64,000 bases of DNA, taken from Chitinophagales bacterium (GTDB taxonomy: Bacteria; Bacteroidota; Bacteroidia; Chitinophagales; LD1). Below the pieces are notes generated by a model that did not search any database, was not told where the DNA came from, and worked only from the letters and a program-made list of their open reading frames with translations. The stretch covers positions 1-64,000 of the forward strand of contig JAHCHW010000010.1 in the NCBI GenBank assembly GCA_026129525.1, given 5' to 3'. Shown here one piece after another: positions 44,417 to 53,815 of the stretch. The position numbers and the translations under genes are program-made. How positions within the stretch are numbered: position 1 is the stretch's first letter; the number at the start of each line of letters is the position of its first letter.

Positions 44417-45364
44417 ATGATAAATATGTTCCCATACTTCTCCGTTTCAGTGCTTTTGCTGTTGGCTGTATCGTGCGCCAAACTTCCTATTGACCCCGGC
44501 TTTACGCCTTACAGTGTCAATATCCCTGCCGACTCAATCACTTTTGCCATAATTGGCGATTATGGAAACGATGACCCTGCCGAGGGGGAAGTGGCCGCCA
44601 TGGTAAAAAGCTGGAATCCCGATTTTATAATTACCACAGGCGATAACAACTACCCCGTAGGTGCAGCAGGAACTATTGTAAAGCACATCGGGAAATACTA
44701 TTGCGATTTTATTTACAACCCCGATGCCCCCGAAGCACAACGATGTAACGGAAAAGCAACAGCCGAAATGCAAAATCGTTTTTTTCCCAGCCCGGGCAAT
44801 CATGATAATTATTCATCGCCTGCCTTGCAACCTTACTTGGATTACTTTACCCTGCCGGGCGATGAGCGCAATTATGAGTTTGTGTGGGGACCGGCTCACT
44901 TTTATTCTATCAATACGGGCATTAACGGCAATTTGAAATGTTGCGATTCGCAAGAAGCAAAATGGTTGCAAGATGCTTTGAACAAGAGTACTTCTCCTTT
45001 CAACTTTGTGTATTTCCATCACCCGCCTTACACCACCGGCAATCATGGAAGTTCGGAAAGTATGCGCTGGCCTTTTGCCGATTGGAAAGTAGATGCCGTG
45101 TTTAACGGACACGACCACATATATGAACGTATTACCGACAATCAAACGCCCGACATGCCTTACATTATTTGCGGCAACAGCGGCAAGCAAAGTTTATATA
45201 AATGCAATGCTTACAGCTTAGACCCATCTCGTTTTACCGTTTATTGCGATGATACCCATTACGGTGCCATGCGTGTAAAACTTACTGCTACCAAAGCAGC
45301 GTTGGAGTATTTTACTACTGCCGATTTGGTAAACCCTGCTGATGTGTATGTTATCAATAAGTAA
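44417..45364 (+). CDS. Metallophosphoesterase lipoprotein, purple-acid-phosphatase-like
   Basis: 315 aa from the ATG at 44417 (MINMFPYFSVSVLLLLAVSCAK). The lipobox cysteine places it in the envelope. Metal-binding motifs in order: FAIIGDYG, ITTGDNNY, PSPGNHDN, YFHHPPYTTG and FNGHDHIYERI, the five blocks of the calcineurin-like superfamily with the purple-acid-phosphatase DNNY/GNHD variants. It would hydrolyse phosphomonoesters outside the inner membrane. It is divergent from mrp. The intergenic region after the stop contains eight consecutive G (45378-45385). Confidence 0.92.
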   Translation: MINMFPYFSVSVLLLLAVSCAKLPIDPGFTPYSVNIPADSITFAIIGDYGNDDPAEGEVAAMVKSWNPDFIITTGDNNYPVGAAGTIVKHIGKYYCDFIYNPDAPEAQRCNGKATAEMQNRFFPSPGNHDNYSSPALQPYLDYFTLPGDERNYEFVWGPAHFYSINTGINGNLKCCDSQEAKWLQDALNKSTSPFNFVYFHHPPYTTGNHGSSESMRWPFADWKVDAVFNGHDHIYERITDNQTPDMPYIICGNSGKQSLYKCNAYSLDPSRFTVYCDDTHYGAMRVKLTATKAALEYFTTADLVNPADVYVINK

Positions 45365-45404
45365 ATAAGTAAAGGACGGGGGGGGCTGCGATGTATATAC
45401 TGAA

Positions 45405-45689
45405 CTAAACATTTTCCACACTCCACGCTTCGGGTTTATCGCTAAACCATTGTTTTACTATTGCCCATGTTTCTATAAATAACTCCGATTGGCGATAGTT
45501 TTCCAAATGTTCAACGGAATCCCATTTACTGTAAGTTAAGAAAATATTGGGGGTATTTATATCGCGCAGCAACTCAACGCCAAGACAGCCTTCGCAAGCG
45601 GCTATAAGATGTTTACGCTCGTTAAACGCCTGAATAAAATAACTAATCTTCTCCGGCTGAAAAGTGAGTTTTACAATGCGTACAAGCAC
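45405..45689 (-). CDS. ABM-family (antibiotic biosynthesis monooxygenase) protein
   Basis: 94 aa. Ferredoxin-like ABM fold of the YgiN type: MLVRIVKLTFQPEKISYFIQAF, CLGVELLRDINTPNIFLTYSKWDSVEHLENYRQSELF. These small dimers are usually quinol monooxygenases or unknown. The start is a GTG at 45689, because a TAA (the stop of the upstream regulator gene) lies three codons earlier and there is no ATG. It begins about 9 bp after that stop, so it is probably translated by coupling. Confidence 0.9.
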   Translation of the reverse strand: MLVRIVKLTFQPEKISYFIQAFNERKHLIAACEGCLGVELLRDINTPNIFLTYSKWDSVEHLENYRQSELFIETWAIVKQWFSDKPEAWSVENV

Positions 45690-45698
45690 AAATGCAGA

Positions 45699-47192
45699 TT
45701 AAACCAATGTGGCAGATGTTTTCAACTCTCTTACAAGCCTGTCATACTCCGCCTGTTTGGTTTCTTCCTCGCGCAGCTTACGAAGCGCAAAGGGAGTTTC
45801 GTAGTTCAGTTCCTCAATAGGTCCCAGTTTATCGAAGTTAAGCGCAGGGTCGTTTAGGAAGTTTACTTTTTTCTTAACGGCATCGGTAAGCACAAAACCA
45901 ATGGTTACCGAGTTAGCGTTGTTGTTCAACTCGGGCATTGGGCGCAAAATAGAGATAGTAAGGTACTGATCGCCATCTTCGTTTTTACTGATAACCGCAT
46001 CAATGGAAGTGCTCTTGGAGTTTTCGTTTCTGCCTTTTTCTAAAAACTTCATCAACGATTTGGTAATCCACCTGCGGTAGTTTTGCTCGCCAATAATGTA
46101 TTGTATATCTACCTGATTGCGCGACAGGTGAAGTTCCTTCGAAATTTCTTTTAAATGTTTTGCCGGCTCTTTACTGGAATAGCGGATAAAATACAACTCT
46201 TCGAATCCGAAAAACTTAGGCAACAAATTCGAAATGCGCTGAAAAAGCATCTCGGGCGAAGCATTATATTTTTCCAGCAGATTGATAAGGAATTCAGGCT
46301 CCCATTTTGTTTTTGCGAAAAATGCCTCCAAATCCTTTATCAGCGAATCTTTGCTTATGTGCAACGCTTGTGCAAAGTACGATGCTTTAAAGTTGTTATG
46401 CACATGGTCGAACGACTCAACCTTAAGCCATGAGGTAGTAATAGGGCGTTTGTCAATTTTCATGTAAGCAAAGCCTAATTCTTTGCCAAACAAAAATATT
46501 TTCTGACGTTCGGTAAGCTTGCGGTTATAGAGCAACGTAGGTTGCTCACCTTTTACAAACACCGAACGGAAGTTGCGAAGTTTGGGATACTCTATAAAAT
46601 CGGTTTCGTCAATACGGTAATTGAATTTTTGTTTCAGCAGATCGGCATAATCGGCAGACGAAAGCGGTGTACCTGCCTGAATGTTGTTCTCCTTCTTAAA
46701 ATTATCAACGGCAGTTTCAATTTCTTCGAAATAGTTGTCGTTCATTTCCTGATAGGAACGCAGGCAACTGAAGTAGAAGTGCTCCTCCTGCAAGTTGTAG
46801 TTGCGGGCAATCTCAAAAACAGAATTGATGAGGGCGCTTATGCGCGAAGGAGCGCTTGCCATCATGCTCATCAGCAAACTTTTATCTACTCCAAAGGTTT
46901 CGAACAGAAAATCGTTGATGATTTTTAGGTTTAGTACCTGCACCACCGGAGTCATGTTCTTGTTTATTTTAAGCGAAACCAGTTGGTCGTACGTGGTTTC
47001 GAGCGCCTTGGCTAACTCGGTTATTTTATCGGGCTTTGGGTACTTTTTCCCGTTCTCAATTTCGTTGAGATACGAAACGGAAACCCCCGATTTGTCGGAT
47101 AACTCCTGTAAAGAGAATTTTTTGTCAGTTCGTAGTTTTTTAAGTTTTAATCCGAAAATGATGCGGATATTTTCTTCGGTTGTGGTTTCCAT
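45699..47192 (-). CDS. XRE-family regulator with degenerate IrrE-like domain (ScfR/RamB-like)
   Basis: 497 aa from the ATG at 47192 (METTTEENIRIIFGLKLKKLR). The HTH domain is at residues 8-68 (KFSLQELSDKSGVSVSYLNEIENGKKYPKPDKI). A middle IrrE/DUF955-like region contains KIFLFGKELGFAYMKID, where the peptidase HExxH is missing. A C-terminal domain follows. This architecture resembles the short-chain fatty acyl regulators (ScfR, RamB), which sense acyl-CoA. No target operator could be identified. The gene is followed by the ABM gene. Assignment to ScfR is an inference. Confidence 0.85.
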   Translation of the reverse strand: METTTEENIRIIFGLKLKKLRTDKKFSLQELSDKSGVSVSYLNEIENGKKYPKPDKITELAKALETTYDQLVSLKINKNMTPVVQVLNLKIINDFLFETFGVDKSLLMSMMASAPSRISALINSVFEIARNYNLQEEHFYFSCLRSYQEMNDNYFEEIETAVDNFKKENNIQAGTPLSSADYADLLKQKFNYRIDETDFIEYPKLRNFRSVFVKGEQPTLLYNRKLTERQKIFLFGKELGFAYMKIDKRPITTSWLKVESFDHVHNNFKASYFAQALHISKDSLIKDLEAFFAKTKWEPEFLINLLEKYNASPEMLFQRISNLLPKFFGFEELYFIRYSSKEPAKHLKEISKELHLSRNQVDIQYIIGEQNYRRWITKSLMKFLEKGRNENSKSTSIDAVISKNEDGDQYLTISILRPMPELNNNANSVTIGFVLTDAVKKKVNFLNDPALNFDKLGPIEELNYETPFALRKLREEETKQAEYDRLVRELKTSATLV

Positions 47193-47330
47193 GAAATTGT
47201 TTTTCGCTAAAGAGGTAATTTGCGTTTTATCGCAAACAGCGAACAAAGATAGAAAAAGCGAAAATTTATGAAAGGGCGAAAATTCGCTTGAAATCAGATG
47301 GGTAGTCTAAATCCGATTTACAACTTGCGC

Positions 47331-49082
47331 TTATAGTTTAATCCACTTGTGCCGATAGGTATAGTTTGCTGACTGTGCTTCAATTACATATATACCTTTA
47401 GGCAAACCATCGGATGAGTAGAATTGATTACCTCTCGGCACTTTAAACGCAGTAACTAATTGTCCTGTTATGCTATACACATTTACATCCAAAATAACTT
47501 GGGTATTGTTGCGAATGGAAAACCCATCGGTGTGTTGCATAAACTCCACTAAGGTTAGCAGCTCACTATTGCCAATTGACGAAATACCGCAAGGATTATT
47601 GGTATAGAACGGTACCAAACCCCGATTGAGCAGATGCTTGTATATGGGGCAATAGTAGGATCCGTTGTTAAGTAAAGTATCGGCATCTATGAGTAACAAA
47701 GCGGCATCTGCCATACTGATATTGCTTGCATAACTGAAATGTGCTTGAAAGATAAGGCTGTCGGTAGCGGCTCTGCCTATTTCGTTGTGGATGTTCATGA
47801 GGGCAGTACTCCAAATAGGAGCATTTTTATAAATACTCGAAACTAAATCGGCAGGATAAACTTTGTTGCTTGCTACGGTTCTGCCCCCCTCATTAATGCC
47901 CGACCATGGCGGACCGTCCCAATTGAACACCCAATCCTTGTTAAAGGTTGAAATTGCAACCGAGTAAGAAGCGGCAAGGTAATCGCCAAAAGCTTCATCG
48001 AGCGAATTGCGCTGACTGCCAATGTTGCTGCCGGGGGCTGCGTTGTAAGATAGAAAATGTGCGTACTCATGCACTATTACATCAGCATCTTCGGCATCGT
48101 CCACACCGCCAATGCCGTACAACAGTTGGGGCGAACCACCATTGGGCGAAAAAGCCGATTGGTCTAATCCGCTAAAAGCATGGGGGTCGGCTGTAACGAG
48201 GTGGTCGGCAATGGTAAACCCAAGCGAATGAACATAGTTGCGGTAAGCAGTAAGATGATAGAACGTATTCACATCTTCGAAACCGGTTTGCGAGCGGTTG
48301 TAGAAAAACTGAGGGATGGCAGAAGTAGCAGGAAAAACTTTGGGGGAGTCCACATCGGCAATTTTTACATACGCATTCTCCAAGGTGAACAAACTGCCGT
48401 TGAAGTTGGCGAAGAAGTTTACTGTTTTTAACTCATTATCTAACCAAGGCGCATTAGCATTGTTGTTATCGTGGTAAGTGCCCGGAGTATAAATAAGCTG
48501 AGCCGATGTAAGCGGGTCGGGGTTGAAAATTTTGCCTGCCACTAAACTATCGGGCGGAGCAAGGTAACTGCGGGTATCGCGCTCATAAATTACTTCGTTC
48601 TCAAAAACCAACTGCTCAATGGCGTTTACAATTCTTAATTCAGCTACCACCGGCAAGCGGGTTTCGGGATGCATGGCAATTACGTTGTTTGAATAAGCAT
48701 TGTTTACATCCAACTTCCATAAACGGGTATTGAACGAGTTATCAAATACCGAGCGAATTACTCCTCTCCTGTCAACATTCACTTTAATCTCACTTTGGTA
48801 TACTTCAACACCTTTATAAGTTTGGATGAATGAATAATGAAATCCTCCCGGGCTTTCGTTAGCGTAACGCAGTTGAATGTGCGAATCGGGGAAGCGCAAT
48901 GTTTCGAGTGCAGCAAGCAAATACGCGGCAACCGCATCGGCATTGTTGTCGCGCAACTGAACTTTAGGAAAAGATGAACGGCACAATCTTTTGTAGTCGG
49001 ACTGAAACTCAACTGCATGTTTATCTTGTGCGTAAACTGTCGAAAACAAAAAAACTGCAAAGGCAAAAAGGGGAAATCGCAT
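47331..49082 (-). CDS. Secreted gluzincin metallopeptidase with FTP propeptide and T9SS domain
   Basis: 583 aa from the ATG at 49082 (MRFPLFAFAVFLFSTVYAQ signal). The FTP-like propeptide is at residues about 25-130 (GFHYSFIQTYKGVEVYQSEIKVNVD). The zinc motif HEYAH (HExxH) lies near residue 345, with the third ligand Glu in NSLDEAFGDYLAAS about 25 residues later, as in M4/M36 peptidases. The C-terminus is a Por-type sorting domain (VILDVNVYSITGQLV...GIYVIEAQSANYTYRHKWIKL). Exported by type IX secretion. It is on the same strand as the regulator but with a 138-bp gap. Confidence 0.9.
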   Translation of the reverse strand: MRFPLFAFAVFLFSTVYAQDKHAVEFQSDYKRLCRSSFPKVQLRDNNADAVAAYLLAALETLRFPDSHIQLRYANESPGGFHYSFIQTYKGVEVYQSEIKVNVDRRGVIRSVFDNSFNTRLWKLDVNNAYSNNVIAMHPETRLPVVAELRIVNAIEQLVFENEVIYERDTRSYLAPPDSLVAGKIFNPDPLTSAQLIYTPGTYHDNNNANAPWLDNELKTVNFFANFNGSLFTLENAYVKIADVDSPKVFPATSAIPQFFYNRSQTGFEDVNTFYHLTAYRNYVHSLGFTIADHLVTADPHAFSGLDQSAFSPNGGSPQLLYGIGGVDDAEDADVIVHEYAHFLSYNAAPGSNIGSQRNSLDEAFGDYLAASYSVAISTFNKDWVFNWDGPPWSGINEGGRTVASNKVYPADLVSSIYKNAPIWSTALMNIHNEIGRAATDSLIFQAHFSYASNISMADAALLLIDADTLLNNGSYYCPIYKHLLNRGLVPFYTNNPCGISSIGNSELLTLVEFMQHTDGFSIRNNTQVILDVNVYSITGQLVTAFKVPRGNQFYSSDGLPKGIYVIEAQSANYTYRHKWIKL

Positions 49083-49114
49083 ATCCGAAGTTACAGAAAA
49101 CATAGCTAATACAG

Positions 49115-50032
49115 TTAAGTGCCCGACAGCACAATGGTTATAATAGACGCAGCAGCCAGTAAAAGTCCGGCAAAGTTTGTGGCGCTGATTTTTTCTTTAA
49201 ACAAAACAATACCGGCAATGGTTGCTACTGCCACCATGCCCAGGTTATTAAGCGGAAACACCACCGAACTACCCCACGATAATACCGCCAGTGCTTTTAA
49301 CAGAAAGAGAAATGAAAAATAATTGAGCACTCCCAGCACTATTCCCCAATACAGGCTTTGCCTGTTTGTGCGGTGTTTGTGTTTTACAACCATGTAAATG
49401 AATGCCAGCGTACCGGTACAGGCAGCGGCAATAAAAAGCATGAGTGTAAACTCTTCGATGCCGTTGTTTATTAAATACTTTTTGTTGGCGAACTGTGTAA
49501 GGCTGTCGCATGCTCCGCTGCCTGCAAATACCAGTACAGGCAGTAAAAACTCCGTAGCAGGCACAGAGTGTTCTTTCATGTTAGGCTTTAAGGACGATAA
49601 CACCACCGCAGCAAACGCGAACAATATGCCAATGACTTTAAGCATTGAAAATGTTTCGCCATACACCGCAAATGCCAGCATTACCGGAAACACTAAGCCC
49701 AGCTTTGATGCTACCGATGCCGTTGAAACGCCTAATTTTACCGTAGTAATGCTGGTGAGGTTAAATACTACAATAAACATGCTTCCTAACAACAACGCCA
49801 GCCAAAGCCAGGGCTGTTGAGTAATGTTTGCCGGCAACGCATTTTGCTTAACAGGCAAAAACAACAACGCACACAAACTTGCACTCCAATAGTTAAACAC
49901 AATAGCCTGAAAAATGGGAACACCCCTGCGCTCAAAGAATTTGAACATTAGCACCAAACACGATGCACAGACAACCGAAAGCAGCAAATACAGCATAACT
50001 TGCGAACGCTGTAAAGAGAAAAAGTTTTGCAT
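49115..50032 (-). CDS. DMT-superfamily (EamA-like) transporter
   Basis: 305 aa from the ATG at 50032 (MQNFFSLQRSQVMLYLL); the longer frame begins with TTG. Ten membrane segments in two EamA-like halves. The first half runs to LNLTSITTVKLGVSTASVASKLGLVFPVMLAFAVYGE; the second to LSWGSSVVFPLNNLGMVAVATIAGIVLFKEKIS. The substrate is unknown; drug or metabolite export is typical of the family. It is 32 bp upstream of the metallopeptidase gene on the same strand. Confidence 0.87.
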   Translation of the reverse strand: MQNFFSLQRSQVMLYLLLSVVCASCLVLMFKFFERRGVPIFQAIVFNYWSASLCALLFLPVKQNALPANITQQPWLWLALLLGSMFIVVFNLTSITTVKLGVSTASVASKLGLVFPVMLAFAVYGETFSMLKVIGILFAFAAVVLSSLKPNMKEHSVPATEFLLPVLVFAGSGACDSLTQFANKKYLINNGIEEFTLMLFIAAACTGTLAFIYMVVKHKHRTNRQSLYWGIVLGVLNYFSFLFLLKALAVLSWGSSVVFPLNNLGMVAVATIAGIVLFKEKISATNFAGLLLAAASIITIVLSGT

Positions 50033-50135
50033 CGGCTTTGCGGAGAGATTATCAACTACTACACCCTTTTTCAACTAACCTTCCATTGTTCGATACAAAA
50101 ACTCCATTTTAGCAGAAACGCCAATTGTTCTGTTG

Positions 50136-52142
50136 ATGAAAAGAGTTCTACACCGCATTACAACATTTCTGCTTGTAACAGTAGTTACCAACGCAACTTT
50201 GTTTGCCGCTAACAATGCCACTTACGAGCAGCGCAGAACCGATTACATAAACACCGCTCTCAGCAACTTTGCGCCCGATGCCATTACCATACAGGCTTAC
50301 GAAGGAGTGCCGGTTGACGTAACTTCTTTAAACGCGCTCATTTCCATTATTCCTACTAAAAGCACGGTTGATTTTGATATTGTAAAACTTGTTCGCGTTT
50401 TGTGCCTTAGCAGCGGGCAATACGATACGCTTATTCTTCCGGCACTTAACTCGGTGCCCTTTTGGCTTACCAAGAGCGATACCCTGCGCGGCTACTGGAG
50501 CGAAAACCACATGATAATGTGGATGAGCAGCGACTGGCTGTTGCACGAACGCTACGGAAAACAAGTGGACAATCAACTCGATTACCGTCTGCGCCATTAT
50601 TTACGTTTGAAAGTAAACTTTGGCTTTTATGAGTTTTTCTCCTCTACATACGCTCCTTACTGCCTTAGCGGCTTGCTCAACTTAGCCGACTTTGCACAGG
50701 ACACCGAAATAAAAACACTCGCCACACAAGCAGCACAACGCTTATTGAAAGACCTGCTGATGCTGACCACCGACAAAGGCGTGTTTTACCCCGTTGCCGG
50801 AAGAAACTACTATGGCAAATACGAAACGCCCTACAATCAAAACCACAACCATCTTATTTATCTGCTAACAGGTTTTGGCGATGCGCCCGATAAGGCTTCG
50901 CACTCCGGTGGCTTTTTGGCTACTTCAACTATTCCGGTTGACAGTGTGATTGATTCGTGGCGGGCGGAGTTAGATACGGTGTACAGCATAGGGCATACCT
51001 TGGACACCGGCTTTGTAATAAACAGCGGCTTATCGCCTTTAGATAAAACCATTTTTCAGTGGAGTTCGGGCGCGTATTTTCATCCGGCTGTGGCGCTGGA
51101 AACCGCCAACCTGCTAACCGATTCTAACCTGTGGCACCATGTTGACTTTAAACTCTTCTCAGGTTTTGAAACCCTGCCAATTCCTACCATTGTTTCGCTT
51201 TCCAACAACTTAACGGTTGCCTCTAAAAGCACAGTAATATGCGGGCAGGATGCGGTTATTTTTAAGCGAAACGCTATTGCATTGTATTCTATTAAAGATT
51301 TCTGGAAAGGGAAGCTGGGGTTTCAGCAGTTTCCGGTGGTGGCTACGGTGGGTACTACACCGGTGTTTACGGCATCGGGCGAAGTAAAAGAAGTGTGGAG
51401 CCAGCGAAACGATAAGAATGCCAACGAGCATTTGCCCTACGTAGTGCAAAACCGCAACAAAGCATTGGTGATGTACCGCCCCGAGTTTAAGCCTTCGCTG
51501 TTGCCTTTCAATAACCCGGAAGTGGCGTTGTTTTTCCGCAAGCAGGATTTTGATGAGGTAAGAGAACACAATTTGTGGCTGCTGGGCAGGCAGGATGAAA
51601 ATTATGTAGCCGTTCGCAGATATTGCACCGATACCATCAGTAATGTAAACGCGTGTTTAATGAATGGCGGACAGGCTTGGGTAATAATAGTGGGCGATTC
51701 GGGCATGTACGGCAATTTTAATCAGTTTGAAAACGTAGTGCAGCAAGCGCAGTTTGAAGAAAGCTGGTACATTGACAGCAGCACTTCGCAGTATGTGTAT
51801 TATGCCAAAACGGTAATTGACAACACCACCTTAGAATATGCATGGGGCACAGACACCACCATTGAAACAGGCACCCAAGATATTATTCCGCAACAAGGTA
51901 AACTGACAGTATTTCCTAATCCTGCAAACGAGTATGCCGAAATTGACCTGAGCGCCTTTATGCACGAAGAAGTGCAACTGAAAGTGTTTAATACCCTTGG
52001 TGCCGAAGTGTATGCCGAAAAACTGAAAGTATTCAGCAATACCTATAAAGCCATTTTTGTATTGCCGCTTGCTAAAGGTATGTACACCATTCGCGCAGTA
52101 AGCAGCACGCAAAGTTTGTCGGCTGTGTTTGTGAAAGAGTAG
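50136..52142 (+). CDS. Secreted alpha-toroid-like protein with T9SS sorting domain
   Basis: 668 aa from the ATG at 50136; the TTG one codon earlier is not needed. Signal peptide VLHRITTFLLVTVVTNATLFA. The main body is helix-rich (WSENHMIMWMSSDWLLHERYG, FGFYEFFSSTYAPYCLSGLLNLADFAQD), recalling the alpha/alpha-toroid of polysaccharide lyases and heparinases. The ENH motif plus a Tyr/His-rich surface (NQNHNHLIYLLTGFG) may be catalytic, but no lyase family is confirmed. The last 75 residues are a Por-type sorting domain (LTVFPNPANEYAEI...). Probably acts on an extracellular polymer. Confidence 0.85.
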   Translation: MKRVLHRITTFLLVTVVTNATLFAANNATYEQRRTDYINTALSNFAPDAITIQAYEGVPVDVTSLNALISIIPTKSTVDFDIVKLVRVLCLSSGQYDTLILPALNSVPFWLTKSDTLRGYWSENHMIMWMSSDWLLHERYGKQVDNQLDYRLRHYLRLKVNFGFYEFFSSTYAPYCLSGLLNLADFAQDTEIKTLATQAAQRLLKDLLMLTTDKGVFYPVAGRNYYGKYETPYNQNHNHLIYLLTGFGDAPDKASHSGGFLATSTIPVDSVIDSWRAELDTVYSIGHTLDTGFVINSGLSPLDKTIFQWSSGAYFHPAVALETANLLTDSNLWHHVDFKLFSGFETLPIPTIVSLSNNLTVASKSTVICGQDAVIFKRNAIALYSIKDFWKGKLGFQQFPVVATVGTTPVFTASGEVKEVWSQRNDKNANEHLPYVVQNRNKALVMYRPEFKPSLLPFNNPEVALFFRKQDFDEVREHNLWLLGRQDENYVAVRRYCTDTISNVNACLMNGGQAWVIIVGDSGMYGNFNQFENVVQQAQFEESWYIDSSTSQYVYYAKTVIDNTTLEYAWGTDTTIETGTQDIIPQQGKLTVFPNPANEYAEIDLSAFMHEEVQLKVFNTLGAEVYAEKLKVFSNTYKAIFVLPLAKGMYTIRAVSSTQSLSAVFVKE

Positions 52143-52150
52143 CTTCTCCC

Positions 52151-53803
52151 CTACTCCACTACCACATCATCGGCATGGTTAAACCACGAGTGGTAAAGCG
52201 GTTGATACTTCTTTTCTATGGGGTCACGCTTTATTTTTAAGGAAGGCGTTAACAAGCCGTTTTCGATGGTCCAGTCGTCTTTTACCACCACTAACTTTTG
52301 CACGCGCTCGTGTTTTTCCAATTCGCCATTAATGGTTACCATGGTTTCGGAAAGGCTTTGTTGTATGGCTGCTTTTGCCTGTGCTTTTGCATCGGCAGAA
52401 AGCACCACCAACGCCATAGGCTGCGGCATAGAAGCGCCTACCACACAAATCTGCTCTATAAGTTGATTGCGCGAAAGTTTCATTTCGATAGGTGCCGGGG
52501 CAACATACTTACCTTTATCGGTCTTAAAAATTTCTTTCACCCTTCCGGTAATTTTCAGAAAGCCATCGGCATCGGTTATGCCTTTGTCGCCCGTGTACAG
52601 CCAGCCGTCTTTTAAAGCGGCTGCGGTTAGTTCGGGTTCTTTGTAATAACCAACCATGTTGCAGGGCACTTTTACCAGTATTTCTCCCACTTCGCTAAAC
52701 TTTACTTCGGTGCCCGGGAAAGGTTTGCCTTGTGTGCCTACCTTATACTGTGGCGGTTTGTTGCAGTGCGAAATAGCGCAGTTCTCCGTCATGCCATACA
52801 CTTCTTCAATTACCACTCCGAGTTTTGCCCACCAGCGCACGAGCGATTCGGGGATGGGGGCTGCGCCTGTCAGGTAGTGTTTGCACTTTGCCAATCCCAA
52901 TCCTTTCTTCACCTTGTTGCGGATAAGAATGTTTACTAAAGGAATAGAAAGCAGGGTGTCTAATTTCTTTTGCGGCAGTTTGGCGAGTATGCCCATTTGG
53001 AACTTGGTCCAGATACGTGGCACGGCTAAGAAAATAGTTGGCTGCGCTTCCGATAAATTTTTTACAAACAGGTCGAGGCTTTCGGCAAACCATATTTCGG
53101 CATTTACATACAAGCCTGCCATTTCAATAAGCATACGCTCGGCAATGTGCGACAGGGGCAGGTAACTAAACAGGCGGTCTTCACCGTCTTTTAGCCCGAA
53201 GTAGGCTTTGCCTACCGCCACCGCGTACGCAAAGTTGTGGTAAGTATGCACCACCCCTTTGGGGTTTCCGGTAGTGCCCGATGTGTAAATAATGGTCATT
53301 ACATCTTTCAAATCGCGGTCGGGCGTGCCTTGCAGCGGTGCGTGTTTTTTAGTGAGGTCGTCCCAGTAATGGAAGCCATCTTGCTTAGGCCCATACCAGG
53401 GAAAACTAATGCACTGCACACCGGCAGGCACACCGGCTTTCATAAAGTTCCAGTCGTCTAACTTTCCGACCAATAAAATTTTTGCTTCGCTGTGGGTGAG
53501 CACATAATTAAGTGTATCGGCTCCTACGTTGGGGTAAACAGGCACCGACTCATAACCCGCCATCATAATGGCAAGGTCGGCCATTATCCAGTGCGCGCAG
53601 TTTTTCGACACCAATCCTACTTTCGATTTTGGCGGCAGGTTATACGACTGTAAAGCCGCAGCCAGCCTGCGTATTTCATCGGCTGCCTGTTGCCATGTAA
53701 AGTCGTTCCATTTCCCTTCGAAAGGCTGACGCATAAAAACTTTATTGGGGGTGGTTTTCTCCCAATGGTAAAGCATGGTTAGCGGTGTGTTTAACTGTTC
53801 CAT
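52151..53803 (-). CDS. Long-chain fatty-acid CoA ligase (AMP-binding)
   Basis: 550 aa. It activates fatty acid to acyl-CoA with ATP. Adenylate-forming motifs are TIIYTSGTTGNPKGVVHTYHN (P-loop, near residue 170), YGMTENCAISH (near 338), DGWLYTGDKG (near 395), and GRVKEIFKTDKGKYVAPAPIE (near 420). The C-terminal lysine region is IENGLLTPSLKIKRDPI. It starts 12 bp after the HACD-like gene on the same strand, so both may work in fatty-acid chain metabolism. Confidence 0.95.
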   Translation of the reverse strand: MEQLNTPLTMLYHWEKTTPNKVFMRQPFEGKWNDFTWQQAADEIRRLAAALQSYNLPPKSKVGLVSKNCAHWIMADLAIMMAGYESVPVYPNVGADTLNYVLTHSEAKILLVGKLDDWNFMKAGVPAGVQCISFPWYGPKQDGFHYWDDLTKKHAPLQGTPDRDLKDVMTIIYTSGTTGNPKGVVHTYHNFAYAVAVGKAYFGLKDGEDRLFSYLPLSHIAERMLIEMAGLYVNAEIWFAESLDLFVKNLSEAQPTIFLAVPRIWTKFQMGILAKLPQKKLDTLLSIPLVNILIRNKVKKGLGLAKCKHYLTGAAPIPESLVRWWAKLGVVIEEVYGMTENCAISHCNKPPQYKVGTQGKPFPGTEVKFSEVGEILVKVPCNMVGYYKEPELTAAALKDGWLYTGDKGITDADGFLKITGRVKEIFKTDKGKYVAPAPIEMKLSRNQLIEQICVVGASMPQPMALVVLSADAKAQAKAAIQQSLSETMVTINGELEKHERVQKLVVVKDDWTIENGLLTPSLKIKRDPIEKKYQPLYHSWFNHADDVVVE

Positions 53804-53815
53804 AGCGGTTGTTTT

